DNA from: Desulfuromonas versatilis
GTDB taxonomy: Bacteria; Desulfobacterota; Desulfuromonadia; Desulfuromonadales; NIT-T3
Reading direction: 5' to 3'
Length of the DNA: 64,000 nt
NCBI RefSeq assembly: GCF_019704135.1
Contig: NZ_AP024355.1
Span: forward strand, 3,032,001-3,096,000
Shown: positions 25,706 to 35,005 of the stretch, in pieces
Numbering within the stretch: the first letter of the stretch is position 1
Layout of the letters: each line of letters opens with the position of its first letter
Program-made: the position numbers and the translations under genes
Notes under the pieces: generated by a model
What the model was told of the DNA's origin: nothing
Seen by the model: only the letters and a program-made list of their open reading frames with translations
The model's database searches: none

Positions 25706-27703
25706 ATGAAGCGAGTATGCTGGATGTTGGGCAGGGCCCCCCGTCGTCGATGTTTTCCCCTGGTTGCCCTGCTGGCCGCCGTCGCGTTTCTCGGTGCCGG
25801 CTGCGATTCGGGCTCGGTCGATCTGGGCAGTTCGGTCACCCCGCTTTCGACCGGGAACAATTTCCAGACCGAGGATGTGCGGGTCCAGACCGCTGCGCCG
25901 CAGGCCGGCCACCCCATGACCCTGGAGGTGGAGGTCACGGCTGAACAGGATGCCGAACAGATCCCCCTGGCGTTTTACCTTCTGGACAAGGAGGACTTCG
26001 ACGGGGACGCCGCCGAGATAAAACAGTACTTCGCCGGGGAAATGCTGCTTGCAACGGCCGCCGCGGGCTCCCACGCCTACACGGTGACGGTCGCGGTCCC
26101 CGGGGAGGTTCCCGCCGGGGATTATTACCTGATCACCCTGGCTGACCCGAGCGGGCTGCACGAGGAGCTCGACGAGAACGACAACTTCCCCGACCCCGAA
26201 GCCACGGCTCTGGCCGACATCAGCGCTACCGTCCACATCAGCCGCGACCATGCCGAAACGCCGAACCTGATGATCGAGGATGTCAGCTTTGACAGCGACG
26301 TCATTCTGTTCGAGGCCGACGACTACGAGGACAACGGCCTGGTGCACCAGATCGAGGACATGCCGGACCTGCAGATCGGAGCCACGGTAAAAATCCGCTC
26401 GGTGGGGGTTCTGCCGGTCACCGAGGTCCCCCTGACCCTGTGCGTCAATACCTGGTTTGGCTGCGAGCCCCTGGAAATCTGGGATTCCGCGAACCTGGAA
26501 CTGACCCAGACCCTGGTGCTGGACCAGTTGGAACCGAACGAGGTGAATATCGTTCACCTCGGGGCGCGAATCAGCCAGCAGACCTGGCAGAACATCTGGG
26601 ATTATGTGTACCAGATGGGCGAGGATACCTTCGACCTGGAAATCGCCCTGGACGGCGCGGATCTGATCGCCGAATTCGAGGACGCCGGAGGCGCGCTCGG
26701 CAACGACAATCTCCTGGTCCGCCAGCTGCGTCTGGTGCCCCCGGAGGAATATCCCTACAATCCTTACGATCCTTATGATCCCTATAATCCCTACGAGCCC
26801 TACGAGCCCGGGCTTTTGGCCCTGGGCGCCGCCGGGGCCCAGGCGGCCTACGCAACGCCGCTGGCCGTCGATCCCAACAATGGCCTGCTCCAGTACTCGG
26901 ATGACTACGGGAAAACCCTGGCCAGCGACTATTTCTCCGCGGGGGTCGAGTTCAGCGCGTTGGCCCGCCTGGACAACGGCGGCGCCCTGGGGCATGTCCA
27001 GGGCAGCGTGCCGCTGAAGGTTTTCGGTCACACCTTCGACTTTGCCTACATCAACGTGATGGGGCAGGCAGTCCCCCACCGGGTCCAGGACTCCGGGTTT
27101 GATCTCGACGTGCGGTTCGCCGGCAACACCCTGTACAGCCGCTCGGGCGATGCCGGCTTCAGCTGGGACAACGACTGGAACGTCACCAAGTCCAAAGGCT
27201 ATACGACCCGGTTCTGGCTGGGGATCGTCCCCATGGCCCTCACCGCCTCGGCCAGCGGTTCGCTGGGGTTCGGGATCGAGGCCGAGATCGCCGACGACTT
27301 TGTGACCAATGCGGGCCCCTACGTCGATGTCGGCAGCAATGTGACCGCCGGCATCGACCTGCTCATCGCCAGCGGCGGCGTCACTGCCGACATGTCGCTG
27401 ATCAAGGACACCTTCAAGGGCGACGCCTCGGCCAGCATGACCCTGGCTGACGGCGGGGCCACCCTGAACGGAACCCTGGCTGAACAGATTAGCAACCAGC
27501 TCCAGGGCCCCCAGGGGAAGGTGAGTCTCTTCGTCTCCTATCCCGACGGGGTGAGGTGGTGCAAGTCCTGGGGGGTCCCCTACCCCTGCGGCGTGCGGAC
27601 CGCCTACAAGTCCCAAACCCTGGTCAATTGGCAAAGCTACAGCCGAAACGACGTCCTGCTCTCCAAGCAGCAGTCGACCTCGGTCTCCCTCAACCAGTTG
27701 TAA
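25706..27703 (+). CDS. Large secreted lipoprotein with adhesin-like beta domains
   Basis: The 665-residue protein has a lipoprotein signal (LLAAVAFLGAGC, Cys about 32). Residues about 50-360 look like CARDB-type beta-sandwich repeats (GHPMTLEVEVTA; EVPAGDYYLITLADPSG; ELDENDNF). A proline/tyrosine linker of PYDPYNP units follows (26752-26811), then a beta-rich C-terminal domain. GAGGAGG precedes the ATG. It is followed after 69 bases by a HEAT-repeat protein in the same direction, suggesting a two-gene operon. Function is unknown; attachment to the outer membrane or cell surface is inferred from the lipobox. Confidence 0.7.
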   Translation: MKRVCWMLGRAPRRRCFPLVALLAAVAFLGAGCDSGSVDLGSSVTPLSTGNNFQTEDVRVQTAAPQAGHPMTLEVEVTAEQDAEQIPLAFYLLDKEDFDGDAAEIKQYFAGEMLLATAAAGSHAYTVTVAVPGEVPAGDYYLITLADPSGLHEELDENDNFPDPEATALADISATVHISRDHAETPNLMIEDVSFDSDVILFEADDYEDNGLVHQIEDMPDLQIGATVKIRSVGVLPVTEVPLTLCVNTWFGCEPLEIWDSANLELTQTLVLDQLEPNEVNIVHLGARISQQTWQNIWDYVYQMGEDTFDLEIALDGADLIAEFEDAGGALGNDNLLVRQLRLVPPEEYPYNPYDPYDPYNPYEPYEPGLLALGAAGAQAAYATPLAVDPNNGLLQYSDDYGKTLASDYFSAGVEFSALARLDNGGALGHVQGSVPLKVFGHTFDFAYINVMGQAVPHRVQDSGFDLDVRFAGNTLYSRSGDAGFSWDNDWNVTKSKGYTTRFWLGIVPMALTASASGSLGFGIEAEIADDFVTNAGPYVDVGSNVTAGIDLLIASGGVTADMSLIKDTFKGDASASMTLADGGATLNGTLAEQISNQLQGPQGKVSLFVSYPDGVRWCKSWGVPYPCGVRTAYKSQTLVNWQSYSRNDVLLSKQQSTSVSLNQL

Positions 27704-27772
27704 GGACTTGCCTGTCGGCGCCGCTCCCCCCGCCCCGGGAAGGGGGCGGCGCCGGCGGGCAAGCATGATTTG

Positions 27773-29632
27773 ATGCGACTTCTCAAAACAGGCGGCGTCC
27801 TGGCCGCCGGCTTGGCCCTGGCCTGCGGGATATGGTTGCTGGCCCCGCATGACAGCGATGAAGCGCAGCGCGGAGGCGCCGCCAAGCCGCTCCCGCGTGC
27901 CCTGAGCTGGCACGCGGGAGACCGGCAGAGCTACGAACTGGAAATCCAATCGGCCAACGACCTTGCGGCCGGCGCCCCCCGGTCCGGAGGCCGCCTGCAG
28001 CAGAGGCTCTCGGGGGTGCTTCATCTGCAGGTATTCGAGGTGACGGCCGAACGGGTTGAGGTCGGTTTCCAGCTGGCCCAGGCTACCCTGTCGGTGAACG
28101 GTGTCGACCGGGAGGAAATCAACCGGCAGCTGAGCAGGGCGTTCATGCTGGAACTCTCGCCGACGGGGACTCCCCTGGATTGGCGTTTTACTCCGGGGCT
28201 GGACCCCAAGCTGGAGCGCCTGCTCCAGGAAATGATCCTGTCCTTTCAATTCGTGGAACCCGCTGCCGCTGCGCCGAGCTGGGAGACCGAGGAACGCCAC
28301 GGAGCGGGGACTTACCGGTCCCTTTACCGCAGGATGGACGATGGCAGCATCGTCAAGCAGAAACTCGGCTACCTGTCCTTTGCACAGGAGGGCCCCACCG
28401 CCATCGCCGACGGGCTGGTCCAGGTGGACAGCTCCAGCTTCACCTTTCTGGTGAATGACTCGAAAAGCTGGCTCGACACAGCCGAATTCAGGGAACTTCT
28501 CTCCGTTCAGTCGGGCGGCGACGCTTTGCTCAAGGCCGAAATCACCGGACACCTGCGGCACCTCGAAGGTTACCAGGGATCCTTTTCGGAGATTGACCGA
28601 CTCCCCCCGGGAGCTGCCCCCCTCGCAGTTTCGACAACCCCTGATCTGCCGCCCGTTCAGGAAAAAACCCCCGTAGGGGACCTCCCCCAACCCTACCCTA
28701 CAGCATTCCGGGCCATGCTCGCGGAGCTGGTTCGCGGCGGCGCGGGGAGAATCGAAACCCTGTACAAGATCCGCGACTATCTTCTTGAGTTTCCTGATGC
28801 GGCCCACCTGGTGGTCGGCTATCTCCAGGAGCACCACCTCGTGGACCGCAGCGCCGCGGATCTGCTGCATGCCCTGGAGCTGGCCGGACACCCGACGGCA
28901 CAGGCGGCGCTGCTCTCGGTCATGGCAGATCCCCAGGGCCATCACCTGAACCGGCTTCGGGCAGTGATCGCCCTGGGGGGCGTGGCCAACCCCACGGCGG
29001 AAACGGTGGACGACCTGTGGCTTGCCTATGAGGACCGCGGTTCCGCCGAGCGCGAGGATCTTTCCAACACCGCGATTCTGGCTATAGGGGTGTTGGGTTC
29101 GACAGCCAGGTCATCGGGAGACGGCCCGATGCATTCGGCCATCACCGCGCGGCTTGTCGAGGCCGCAAGCGGCGCCCCGGGGCCCATGGCCCGCGCCACC
29201 GTGTTGAAGGCCATGGAGAATACCGGGGATGAAAGCCTCGCCGGCAGGGTCCAGGCGGACCTGGACAACCCCTCGCCCAGGGTCCGCGCCGCTGCGGCCA
29301 TCGCCTTCGGCACGCTGGCCGGCGCGGATTCGGCTCCGGATCTGGCCGGGCGAATAGAAACGGAGCAGGTCCCCAGGGTGAGGGCGGCGCTGGTGGAAGG
29401 GATGATCAATGCCGGAAACGCCGACCCGGCGGCCCTGGAGCTGATCGCAGGCCTGGCCGGCGCGGAAACCGACGAGCCGACCCGGCTGCAGATGGCCAAG
29501 TACCTGGGAGGAAACCTGGATTCCTCGGCCAGCGGTCGCAATACCCTGGAGCGGATGCTGCGGGAGGATCCCTCCAGGCGCATCCGCAAATACCTGGGCA
29601 GGGTCCTCTATAAATCGCAACCGGGGCCCTGA
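27773..29632 (+). CDS. Exported beta-plus-HEAT-repeat protein, lipoprotein-N-terminal-domain-like
   Basis: The 619-residue protein starts with an export signal or anchor (LLKTGGVLAAGLALACGIWLL). Residues about 45-270 are beta-rich (YELEIQSAND, VGFQLAQATLSVNG, LVQVDSSSFTFL), and residues about 310-610 are helical HEAT-like repeats (RLRAVIALGGVANPTAETVDDL; SPRVRAAAAIAFGTLAG; VPRVRAALVEGMINAGNAD). A beta barrel followed by an alpha-helical solenoid recalls the N-terminal lipid-transfer module of vitellogenin-like proteins, but this is only an architectural comparison. The upstream lipoprotein gene is probably its partner. Confidence 0.65.
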   Translation: MRLLKTGGVLAAGLALACGIWLLAPHDSDEAQRGGAAKPLPRALSWHAGDRQSYELEIQSANDLAAGAPRSGGRLQQRLSGVLHLQVFEVTAERVEVGFQLAQATLSVNGVDREEINRQLSRAFMLELSPTGTPLDWRFTPGLDPKLERLLQEMILSFQFVEPAAAAPSWETEERHGAGTYRSLYRRMDDGSIVKQKLGYLSFAQEGPTAIADGLVQVDSSSFTFLVNDSKSWLDTAEFRELLSVQSGGDALLKAEITGHLRHLEGYQGSFSEIDRLPPGAAPLAVSTTPDLPPVQEKTPVGDLPQPYPTAFRAMLAELVRGGAGRIETLYKIRDYLLEFPDAAHLVVGYLQEHHLVDRSAADLLHALELAGHPTAQAALLSVMADPQGHHLNRLRAVIALGGVANPTAETVDDLWLAYEDRGSAEREDLSNTAILAIGVLGSTARSSGDGPMHSAITARLVEAASGAPGPMARATVLKAMENTGDESLAGRVQADLDNPSPRVRAAAAIAFGTLAGADSAPDLAGRIETEQVPRVRAALVEGMINAGNADPAALELIAGLAGAETDEPTRLQMAKYLGGNLDSSASGRNTLERMLREDPSRRIRKYLGRVLYKSQPGP

Positions 29633-29930
29633 GCAAAGCCGGCGCCCCGCTCCCTCGACAGCCCCCTGTCGCCTTCCCTGCGCTGGCTGGCCCTATCCCT
29701 TCCCCCCCAACCTACCCCCCCGCCCCCTCCTGCACAATTAGGTAGCCAGGCCCCGGCATCCGGCGGGCACGGCAAGCCCTGAGAGGTTATACTTGGGGGT
29801 AACGCCGCCCGGGTTTCCCCGGCGGCCATGCGATTCCGGCCAGAAGACCGCGTTTGGCCGCAGAGGTTTGCCGCCACGCACCCCTGCGCCCGTCAGGTCC
29901 CGGAGCATCCTGCCCGAGGAGATTTCCGCA

Positions 29931-31328
29931 ATGAGAGAGAGGGACCTCGGATTCATCGAGGAGGGGCATCGTTTCCGGATGGTGCGCTATTTTTCCATCG
30001 CCAGCCTGCTCTGCATCCTGGCAGCGGCCCTGCTGCTGGTCTTCATCTTCCGCAAGGTCACCATCGATACCATCGTCGAGGTGAGCGAAAGGGGCAACCT
30101 GCCCCTGGCCCAGGCCTCGTTGAATTCGGTCCGGCCACAATTGACGGGGTATCTGGACTCGGTACAGGGGATGACCGCCGCGCAGGCCGGCGCCCTGGAA
30201 ACCGACGACCCCCTGCGCCATGCCCTGCAGGCCCTGATGAAAAACAGCAGGCTGGCCCGGATCAAACTCTACAACGACCAGGGACTGGTGGTTTTTTCAA
30301 CCCTCCCGTCCCAGATCGGGCACGACCAGAAGGACAACGCCGGGTTCCTCTCGGCCATGAGCGGGCAGGAAGTCAGCAAGCTGATCTACCGGGACAGCTT
30401 CAATTACCTCGACAACGAGAGCGAGGAAGACAACCTGATCCAGAGCTATGTTCCGGTTTGGGATGACCAGGCTTCGCAGGTGCTCGGGGTGTTCGAAATC
30501 TATACCGGGGTCGACACCCTGGTCCAGCGCACCGAGCGAGCCTCGATGCTGGTCGGCGCGGGTGTCGGGCTGGTCCTGATCCTGCTCTACAGCCTGCTGG
30601 TCGCCATCGTGCGGCGGGCCAACTGGATCATCGAGGGCCAGCAGGCCCTGATTCGCGAACGGACCATGACCCTGGAGATTCTTTCGGCCCAGATGCTCAC
30701 CGCCCAGGAGGAGGAGAAGAAACGGATCGCCAGGGATCTGCACGAGGGGATCTCGCAAACCCTGAGCGCGGTGAAGACCCAGGTTGAACTGGCCTGCCAG
30801 GGGTCCCACAAGGACGATCCAGCGCTCGGGATGAAACCCCTGCTCGCCCTGGTTCCGTCAATCCAGGGGGCCATCCAGGAGATCTCCGATTTCGCCATGG
30901 CCCTGCGGCCGGCCAGTCTCGACGATTTCGGCCTGCTTGCGACCCTGGATTGGTGGTGCCGGGAGTTCCAGGCCGGCCACCCGGACCTGAAGATCGCCAG
31001 CAGGTTCGATATCGAGGAGAAACAGATCCCCGCAGGACTGAAGGTGGTCATCTACCGGATCATCCAGGAAACCCTGGGCGCCCTGGCCAAGGAACAGCGG
31101 GCGACCCGGGTGTGGTTGAGCCTGGTATTTCGGAACGGGCAGGTGATGTTGGGTATCGAGGACGACGGCAAGCCCTCCGGCGCCGCCGGGGAACCTGCCG
31201 GGCAGGGTTCGCCGGCCGATGTCGGCCTGGCCTTGATCAAGGAGCGAGCCCGGTTGTCGGGGGGCAGCTTCCGGCACACCCCAAATGACCAGGGAGGGGT
31301 GCTTCGCCAGGCGGCCTGGCCCTGTTGA
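29931..31328 (+). CDS. NarX-type membrane sensor histidine kinase (HisKA_3)
   Basis: The 465-residue kinase has a membrane helix near 23-42 and another near 205-228 around a periplasmic sensor. The HisKA_3 box EEEKKRIARDLHEGISQTLSAV carries the phospho-accepting His. The ATPase region is shorter than usual: it keeps GIEDDGK and VGLALIKERARLSGGSF but the final Gly-rich part is weak. No response regulator follows, so it is an orphan in this window. GAGGAG precedes the ATG, which is preferred over frames beginning upstream. The preceding 298 bases (29633-29930) hold no recognisable gene. Confidence 0.8.
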   Translation: MRERDLGFIEEGHRFRMVRYFSIASLLCILAAALLLVFIFRKVTIDTIVEVSERGNLPLAQASLNSVRPQLTGYLDSVQGMTAAQAGALETDDPLRHALQALMKNSRLARIKLYNDQGLVVFSTLPSQIGHDQKDNAGFLSAMSGQEVSKLIYRDSFNYLDNESEEDNLIQSYVPVWDDQASQVLGVFEIYTGVDTLVQRTERASMLVGAGVGLVLILLYSLLVAIVRRANWIIEGQQALIRERTMTLEILSAQMLTAQEEEKKRIARDLHEGISQTLSAVKTQVELACQGSHKDDPALGMKPLLALVPSIQGAIQEISDFAMALRPASLDDFGLLATLDWWCREFQAGHPDLKIASRFDIEEKQIPAGLKVVIYRIIQETLGALAKEQRATRVWLSLVFRNGQVMLGIEDDGKPSGAAGEPAGQGSPADVGLALIKERARLSGGSFRHTPNDQGGVLRQAAWPC

Positions 31329-31407
31329 GCCGCAGCGGGCGAGGGCTCCGGGGATTTTCCAGGCCGCGCTCGCGGCGGCAGAGGAAGCCTGTCTCCACGG
31401 AAAAACA

Positions 31408-31457
31408 GCGGGGGGCCCCGATCCGGCACCGGGATCGAGGCCCCCCGCGATTTTTTT
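31408..31457. terminator. Strong terminator between the kinase and cyd operons
   Basis: GCGGGGGGCC pairs with GGCCCCCCGC around an inner CGATCC/GGGATCG stem and is followed by seven T on the plus strand; five A precede it, so it can serve both converging transcripts. Confidence 0.8.
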
Positions 31458-31466
31458 CCGGGCAAC

Positions 31467-31550
31467 TTACAGCAGCTCGGTCTTTTCCAGCAGTTTCACC
31501 GCGGCGAAGTAGGACACCGCCAGCAGTATCAGCCATCCGGTCAGCAACAT
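31467..31550 (-). CDS. CydX-like small subunit of cytochrome bd oxidase, 27 residues
   Basis: A 27-codon frame (MLLTGWLILLAVSYFAAVKL then LEKTELL) begins 13 bases after cydB and has AAGGAGAA as ribosome site. It is one membrane helix with a short charged end, the form of CydX/CydS accessory subunits that stabilise the hemes of cytochrome bd. Sequence similarity to E. coli CydX is not evident, so the name rests on position, size and topology. It is too short for most gene finders. Confidence 0.7.
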   Translation of the reverse strand: MLLTGWLILLAVSYFAAVKLLEKTELL

Positions 31551-31563
31551 ATCCGTTCTCCTT

Positions 31564-32694
31564 TCAGTAACTCTTGGAATCCGCCGCCACTTCCTCGGCG
31601 GTCAGCTTTTGGCTGTCCATCTGCCGCCAGACCCAGGCGATGTAGGCCAGCACGAAGGGGACGGCGATGGCCACGTAGCTCATCATGGTCAGGGTGTAGT
31701 GGCTGCTCGAGGCGTTGTAGATGGTCAGGCTGCTGCCCAGGTCGGCCTTCGAGGGGTAGAAGGAGGTATCGTTGAACCCAGCCAGGGAAAAGAGCGCCAG
31801 GCAGGTCAGCACCGTCCCCACCCCGGCCGGCCAGATCCCCCGTACCGATGCGGAGAAGCGATTGAGCGCCACCCCGGAGACCACCAGCACCAGCCCGATC
31901 AGTAAAAGCCCCAACACCAGGGGCATCTCGAACAGGTTCTGCAGGTACTTGCCCGCCACCAGGCTGACGGAGCCGTCGCCGGGGTCGACGGCGTAGCCGT
32001 CCATCATCACCAGGCGCACCAGGACGAAGAGCAGAAACGGCAGCGCCAAGAGCAAATTGATGAAGGAGGACTTCTTCAGCCGCTCCACCAGGCTCTGGTG
32101 GCCCAGGTTGTTGGCCAGGTACAAGGCGCCCAGCACCCGGGCGAGAAACACCAGGAACAGGCCGAGGCTCAGGTTGAACAGGCTGAAGGCCGCCTCCAGG
32201 CCGCGCAGCGGGTGGGTCCAGCGCACCAGGTTGTAGTCGTTCAGGGTGAAGTTGGAGCCGGTGAAAAAGGTGCCGATGGCCGCGCCGATCAGCAGGATGC
32301 CGAGCGAGCCGTTGATGAACATGAAGATCTCGTAGGTGCGCTGGCCGAGAACGTTGGCGGGCTTGCGCCGGTACTCGTAGCTGACCGCCTGCATGACGAA
32401 GGTGAACAGGATGGCGATCCATACCCAGTAGGCGCCGCCGAAGCTCGAGGCGTAAAACAGCGGGAAGGAGGCGTAGAAAGCGCCGCCGAACAGCACCAGG
32501 GTGGTGAAGGTCAGCTCCCACTTGCGGCCGATGCTATTGACGATCAGGGTCTTTTCGCTTTCGTCGGCGGCCAGGGTCCAGATCAGGGTCTGCCCGCCCT
32601 GGACGAAGGTCAGGAACACGAACAGGGAGCCGACCACCGAGACGATCAGCCACCAGAGCTGCTGCAGGGTCGACCATTCGAGATTGCCGATCAT
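31564..32694 (-). CDS. cydB: Cytochrome bd quinol oxidase subunit II
   Basis: The 376-residue protein has eight to nine membrane helices and belongs to the CydB family: LQQLWWLIVSVVGSLFVFLTFVQGGQ at the start (shown here only in part: WWLIVSVVGSLFVFL), YYLAN-like and RLVMMDGYAVDPG segments follow. CydB pairs with CydA, without binding heme itself in most members, to reduce oxygen to water with quinol electrons. Its ATG overlaps the cydA stop. It supports oxygen scavenging in an otherwise anaerobic genome context. Confidence 0.92.
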   Translation of the reverse strand: MIGNLEWSTLQQLWWLIVSVVGSLFVFLTFVQGGQTLIWTLAADESEKTLIVNSIGRKWELTFTTLVLFGGAFYASFPLFYASSFGGAYWVWIAILFTFVMQAVSYEYRRKPANVLGQRTYEIFMFINGSLGILLIGAAIGTFFTGSNFTLNDYNLVRWTHPLRGLEAAFSLFNLSLGLFLVFLARVLGALYLANNLGHQSLVERLKKSSFINLLLALPFLLFVLVRLVMMDGYAVDPGDGSVSLVAGKYLQNLFEMPLVLGLLLIGLVLVVSGVALNRFSASVRGIWPAGVGTVLTCLALFSLAGFNDTSFYPSKADLGSSLTIYNASSSHYTLTMMSYVAIAVPFVLAYIAWVWRQMDSQKLTAEEVAADSKSY

Positions 32695-34232
32695 GATTTA
32701 CCTCCTTCGGGCCCAAAAGAAATCTGCCGGGTCATAATCTTGATCTCGGCAATCAGCAGAGCGCTGAACAGCAGCAGGAACAGGAAAAAGGTGACCGCCA
32801 CCGTGCCCGTATCGAGGTTCGAGCGCGCCACCGTCACCGGCAGCAGGTTCTGGATCGCCCAGGGCTGGCGGCCCACTTCGGTGACAATCCAGCCGGCCTG
32901 GGAGGCCAGGTAGCCGAGAAAGATGGAGCTGACGCCGAGTTTGAGCAAAAGCGGCTTGTCCTCCAGCCCGTCCTTGACCGACAGGTAGAGAAACGCCAGG
33001 AACAGCAGGATGAAGAACATCCCCAGGCCGACCATCACCCGGAAGGAATAGAAGGTCAGGGCCACCGGGGGGACCGCCTGGTCCACCGACTCCAGGTAGC
33101 CGTAGCCGAGGTAGTCGCGGTGCGCGTCGAACTGGCTGAGCGCGGCGGCCGCGGCGCTTTGGTCGCCGTTTTTGCGGGCCGCCTTGTAGTCGCCCAGCCC
33201 GGCCACGGCCAGCCGGCCGCGCTCGATTTTTTGGTCCACGCCGACGATCCCCTCCTTTTCGTTACCCAGGGCCAGGTCGTTGATGCCCGGCACGAAGCCA
33301 TCGAAACTGCGCTTGGCCAGCAGGGTCAGCATGCCGGGGATCTCGACGCTGAAGGCGAAGGGCTCCTGCTCGTCGCCCGGTTGTTTGCCCGGGTTCACCA
33401 TCCCGATCGCGATCAGCCCGGTCGGCTTCTTGCCATCCCACAGCGACTCCATAGCCGCCAGCTTCATCGGCTGGGTGCGGGCGGTGATGAAGGCGTGCTC
33501 GTCGCCGGTGAAGGCGACGAACAGCGAGCTGAGCAGCCCGAAGACGCAGGCCACGGCAATGGAGCGCTTGGCGAAGAGCTGATGGCGTTTTTTCAGCAGG
33601 TAGAAGCTGGAGACAGCCACCACGAACAGCGAGGCGAGCAGACAGCCCGAGGCGGTGGCGTGGCAGAAGTGGCTGATCGCCACCGGCGAGGAGATCACCG
33701 CCCAGAGGTCCTGCATCTCGAAGCGGGCGGTGTCGGGATTGAACTTCATGCCGATGGGGTTCTGCATCCAGCCGTTGGCCACCAGGATCCACAGCGCCGA
33801 GAGGTTGGAACCCACCGCCACCATCCAGGTGGAGAACAGGTGCATCTTCTTCGACACCCGCTCCCAGCCGAAAAACATCACCGCGAAGAAGGTCGCCTCG
33901 ATGAAGAAGGCAAAAATCCCCTCGATGGCCAGCGGCGCGCCGAATATGTCCCCGACCATCCAGGAGTAGTTGGACCAGTTGGTGCCGAACTCGAACTCGA
34001 GGATGATCCCGGTGGCCACGCCGATGGCGAAGTTGATCCCGAACAGGGTCATCCAGAATCGAGTCAGCTTTTTCCACTCCGGGTTCCCGGTGCGGACGTA
34101 GATCGATTCGAAAAACGCGCAGAGAAAGGACAACCCCAGGGTGAGCGGCACGAACACCCAATGGTACATCGCCGTCAGGGCGAAGGTGGCTCGGGCCCAG
34201 TTGACCTGGCCCATATCAATGCTTTCAATCAC
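32691..34232 (-). CDS. cydA: Cytochrome bd quinol oxidase subunit I
   Basis: The 513-residue protein is CydA: MYHWVFVPLTLG carries the heme b595 histidine, and the GRQPW motif near residue 445 (VGRQPWAIQNLLP) is characteristic of the family. The length and the inserted segment around residues 280-360 correspond to a long quinol-binding Q-loop. It reduces oxygen using quinol and generates proton motive force. A DUF4492 gene lies 68 bases upstream, and cydB follows with overlap, then a small CydX-like gene. Confidence 0.95.
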   Translation of the reverse strand: MIESIDMGQVNWARATFALTAMYHWVFVPLTLGLSFLCAFFESIYVRTGNPEWKKLTRFWMTLFGINFAIGVATGIILEFEFGTNWSNYSWMVGDIFGAPLAIEGIFAFFIEATFFAVMFFGWERVSKKMHLFSTWMVAVGSNLSALWILVANGWMQNPIGMKFNPDTARFEMQDLWAVISSPVAISHFCHATASGCLLASLFVVAVSSFYLLKKRHQLFAKRSIAVACVFGLLSSLFVAFTGDEHAFITARTQPMKLAAMESLWDGKKPTGLIAIGMVNPGKQPGDEQEPFAFSVEIPGMLTLLAKRSFDGFVPGINDLALGNEKEGIVGVDQKIERGRLAVAGLGDYKAARKNGDQSAAAAALSQFDAHRDYLGYGYLESVDQAVPPVALTFYSFRVMVGLGMFFILLFLAFLYLSVKDGLEDKPLLLKLGVSSIFLGYLASQAGWIVTEVGRQPWAIQNLLPVTVARSNLDTGTVAVTFFLFLLLFSALLIAEIKIMTRQISFGPEGGKS

Positions 34233-34300
34233 GCTGTTCCTCCTGTCTTAGAGTGAGTACGGACACCAAGATCTGTACAGGCCCCCACCGGCCACGCCGC

Positions 34301-34525
34301 TCATCTTCCGGTCGGGCGGTCCGGCGAATGGGTCAACTGCTGCAGAACGTGTGCGGAGCGTTGGGCGTCGGTGGAAAAATTGCTGGCGAGAAAATCGGGG
34401 AAAAAGAAGGTCTTCAACACGGCGAACATAATGAACAGCTTGATGGCGATCACCGCCCACAGGGTGCGACCGAGCACCATCGAGCGAAACCCCTGGTAAT
34501 AAAACAACCAGATTGTCTTCAGCAT
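34301..34525 (-). CDS. DUF4492 small membrane protein of the cytochrome bd operon
   Basis: The 74-residue protein (IWLFYYQGFRSMVLGRTLW; AIKLFIMFAVLKTFFFPDFL) matches DUF4492, a one- or two-helix family often found directly upstream of cydA. A role in assembly of cytochrome bd is inferred from conserved position. GGTGGAG precedes the ATG. Promoter elements lie 53-80 bases upstream. Confidence 0.8.
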   Translation of the reverse strand: MLKTIWLFYYQGFRSMVLGRTLWAVIAIKLFIMFAVLKTFFFPDFLASNFSTDAQRSAHVLQQLTHSPDRPTGR

Positions 34526-35005
34526 CTCTCCACCCCATTCCCCCGTGCGCTACGTTGGTTCATATCAATTCTGGTAACCTTTACACTCACGAGTTGACTT
34601 GTCAAGCCATGTATGACTTTTTTGGTTCTATTTTGTGGTTAGTTAAGGGGCCGGCATCGGTCACCCATGCTCCCGGAAATAGAAAAAATCATGAAAAAAC
34701 CATGACTTGCCGCCCCCCATGGGATTCCTGATTCAACCCCATGGGGGGCGTCCCTTCAAACCTTTTGTAAAGTAGGGAAACCCTACCCATGATTAATGGA
34801 CATCACCCATGGTTTGAAATTCAATTAACTGGATAATAAAGAAAACAAGTTTTCTGATGGAGTGTATAGAAGATTCTTATCTGGAGTCCTCCGGCGGGAT
34901 CGAGTCACCGCCGATCCGGAACCCGGAAAAGCCCAACCCCTTCTTCCCCCTTCCGGGGGAGGACCACTGCGCCCCAGGGGCGATGTGAAGTAAAGGAGAG
35001 TCAGG
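34526..35005. promoter_or_regulatory. AT-rich divergent control region between the cyd operon and a secreted-protein gene
   Basis: This 480-base region has no gene. For the cyd operon, TTGACA (34600-34605, minus strand) and a weak TAAAGG (34578-34583) are 16 bases apart. The -35 lies in a palindrome TTGACTTGTCAA (34594-34605) of the type bound by Crp/Fnr proteins, so oxygen or redox control is plausible. A 13-bp inverted repeat, CGCCCCCCATGGG with its complement (34711-34723 and 34738-34750), and a smaller GTAGGG-AAA-CCCTAC hairpin (34773-34787) lie in the middle. AAAGGAG at 34992-34998 serves the plus-strand gene. Confidence 0.5.

Noticed and set aside
25703-28945. A 1080-codon minus-strand frame across the lipoprotein and HEAT genes
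   Set aside because: It is a GC-rich antisense frame; the plus-strand genes have signal peptides, ribosome sites and domain structure.
31285-31512. Short plus-strand frames after the NarX-like kinase
   Set aside because: They fall across the terminator and the antisense of the CydX-like gene and have no coding character.
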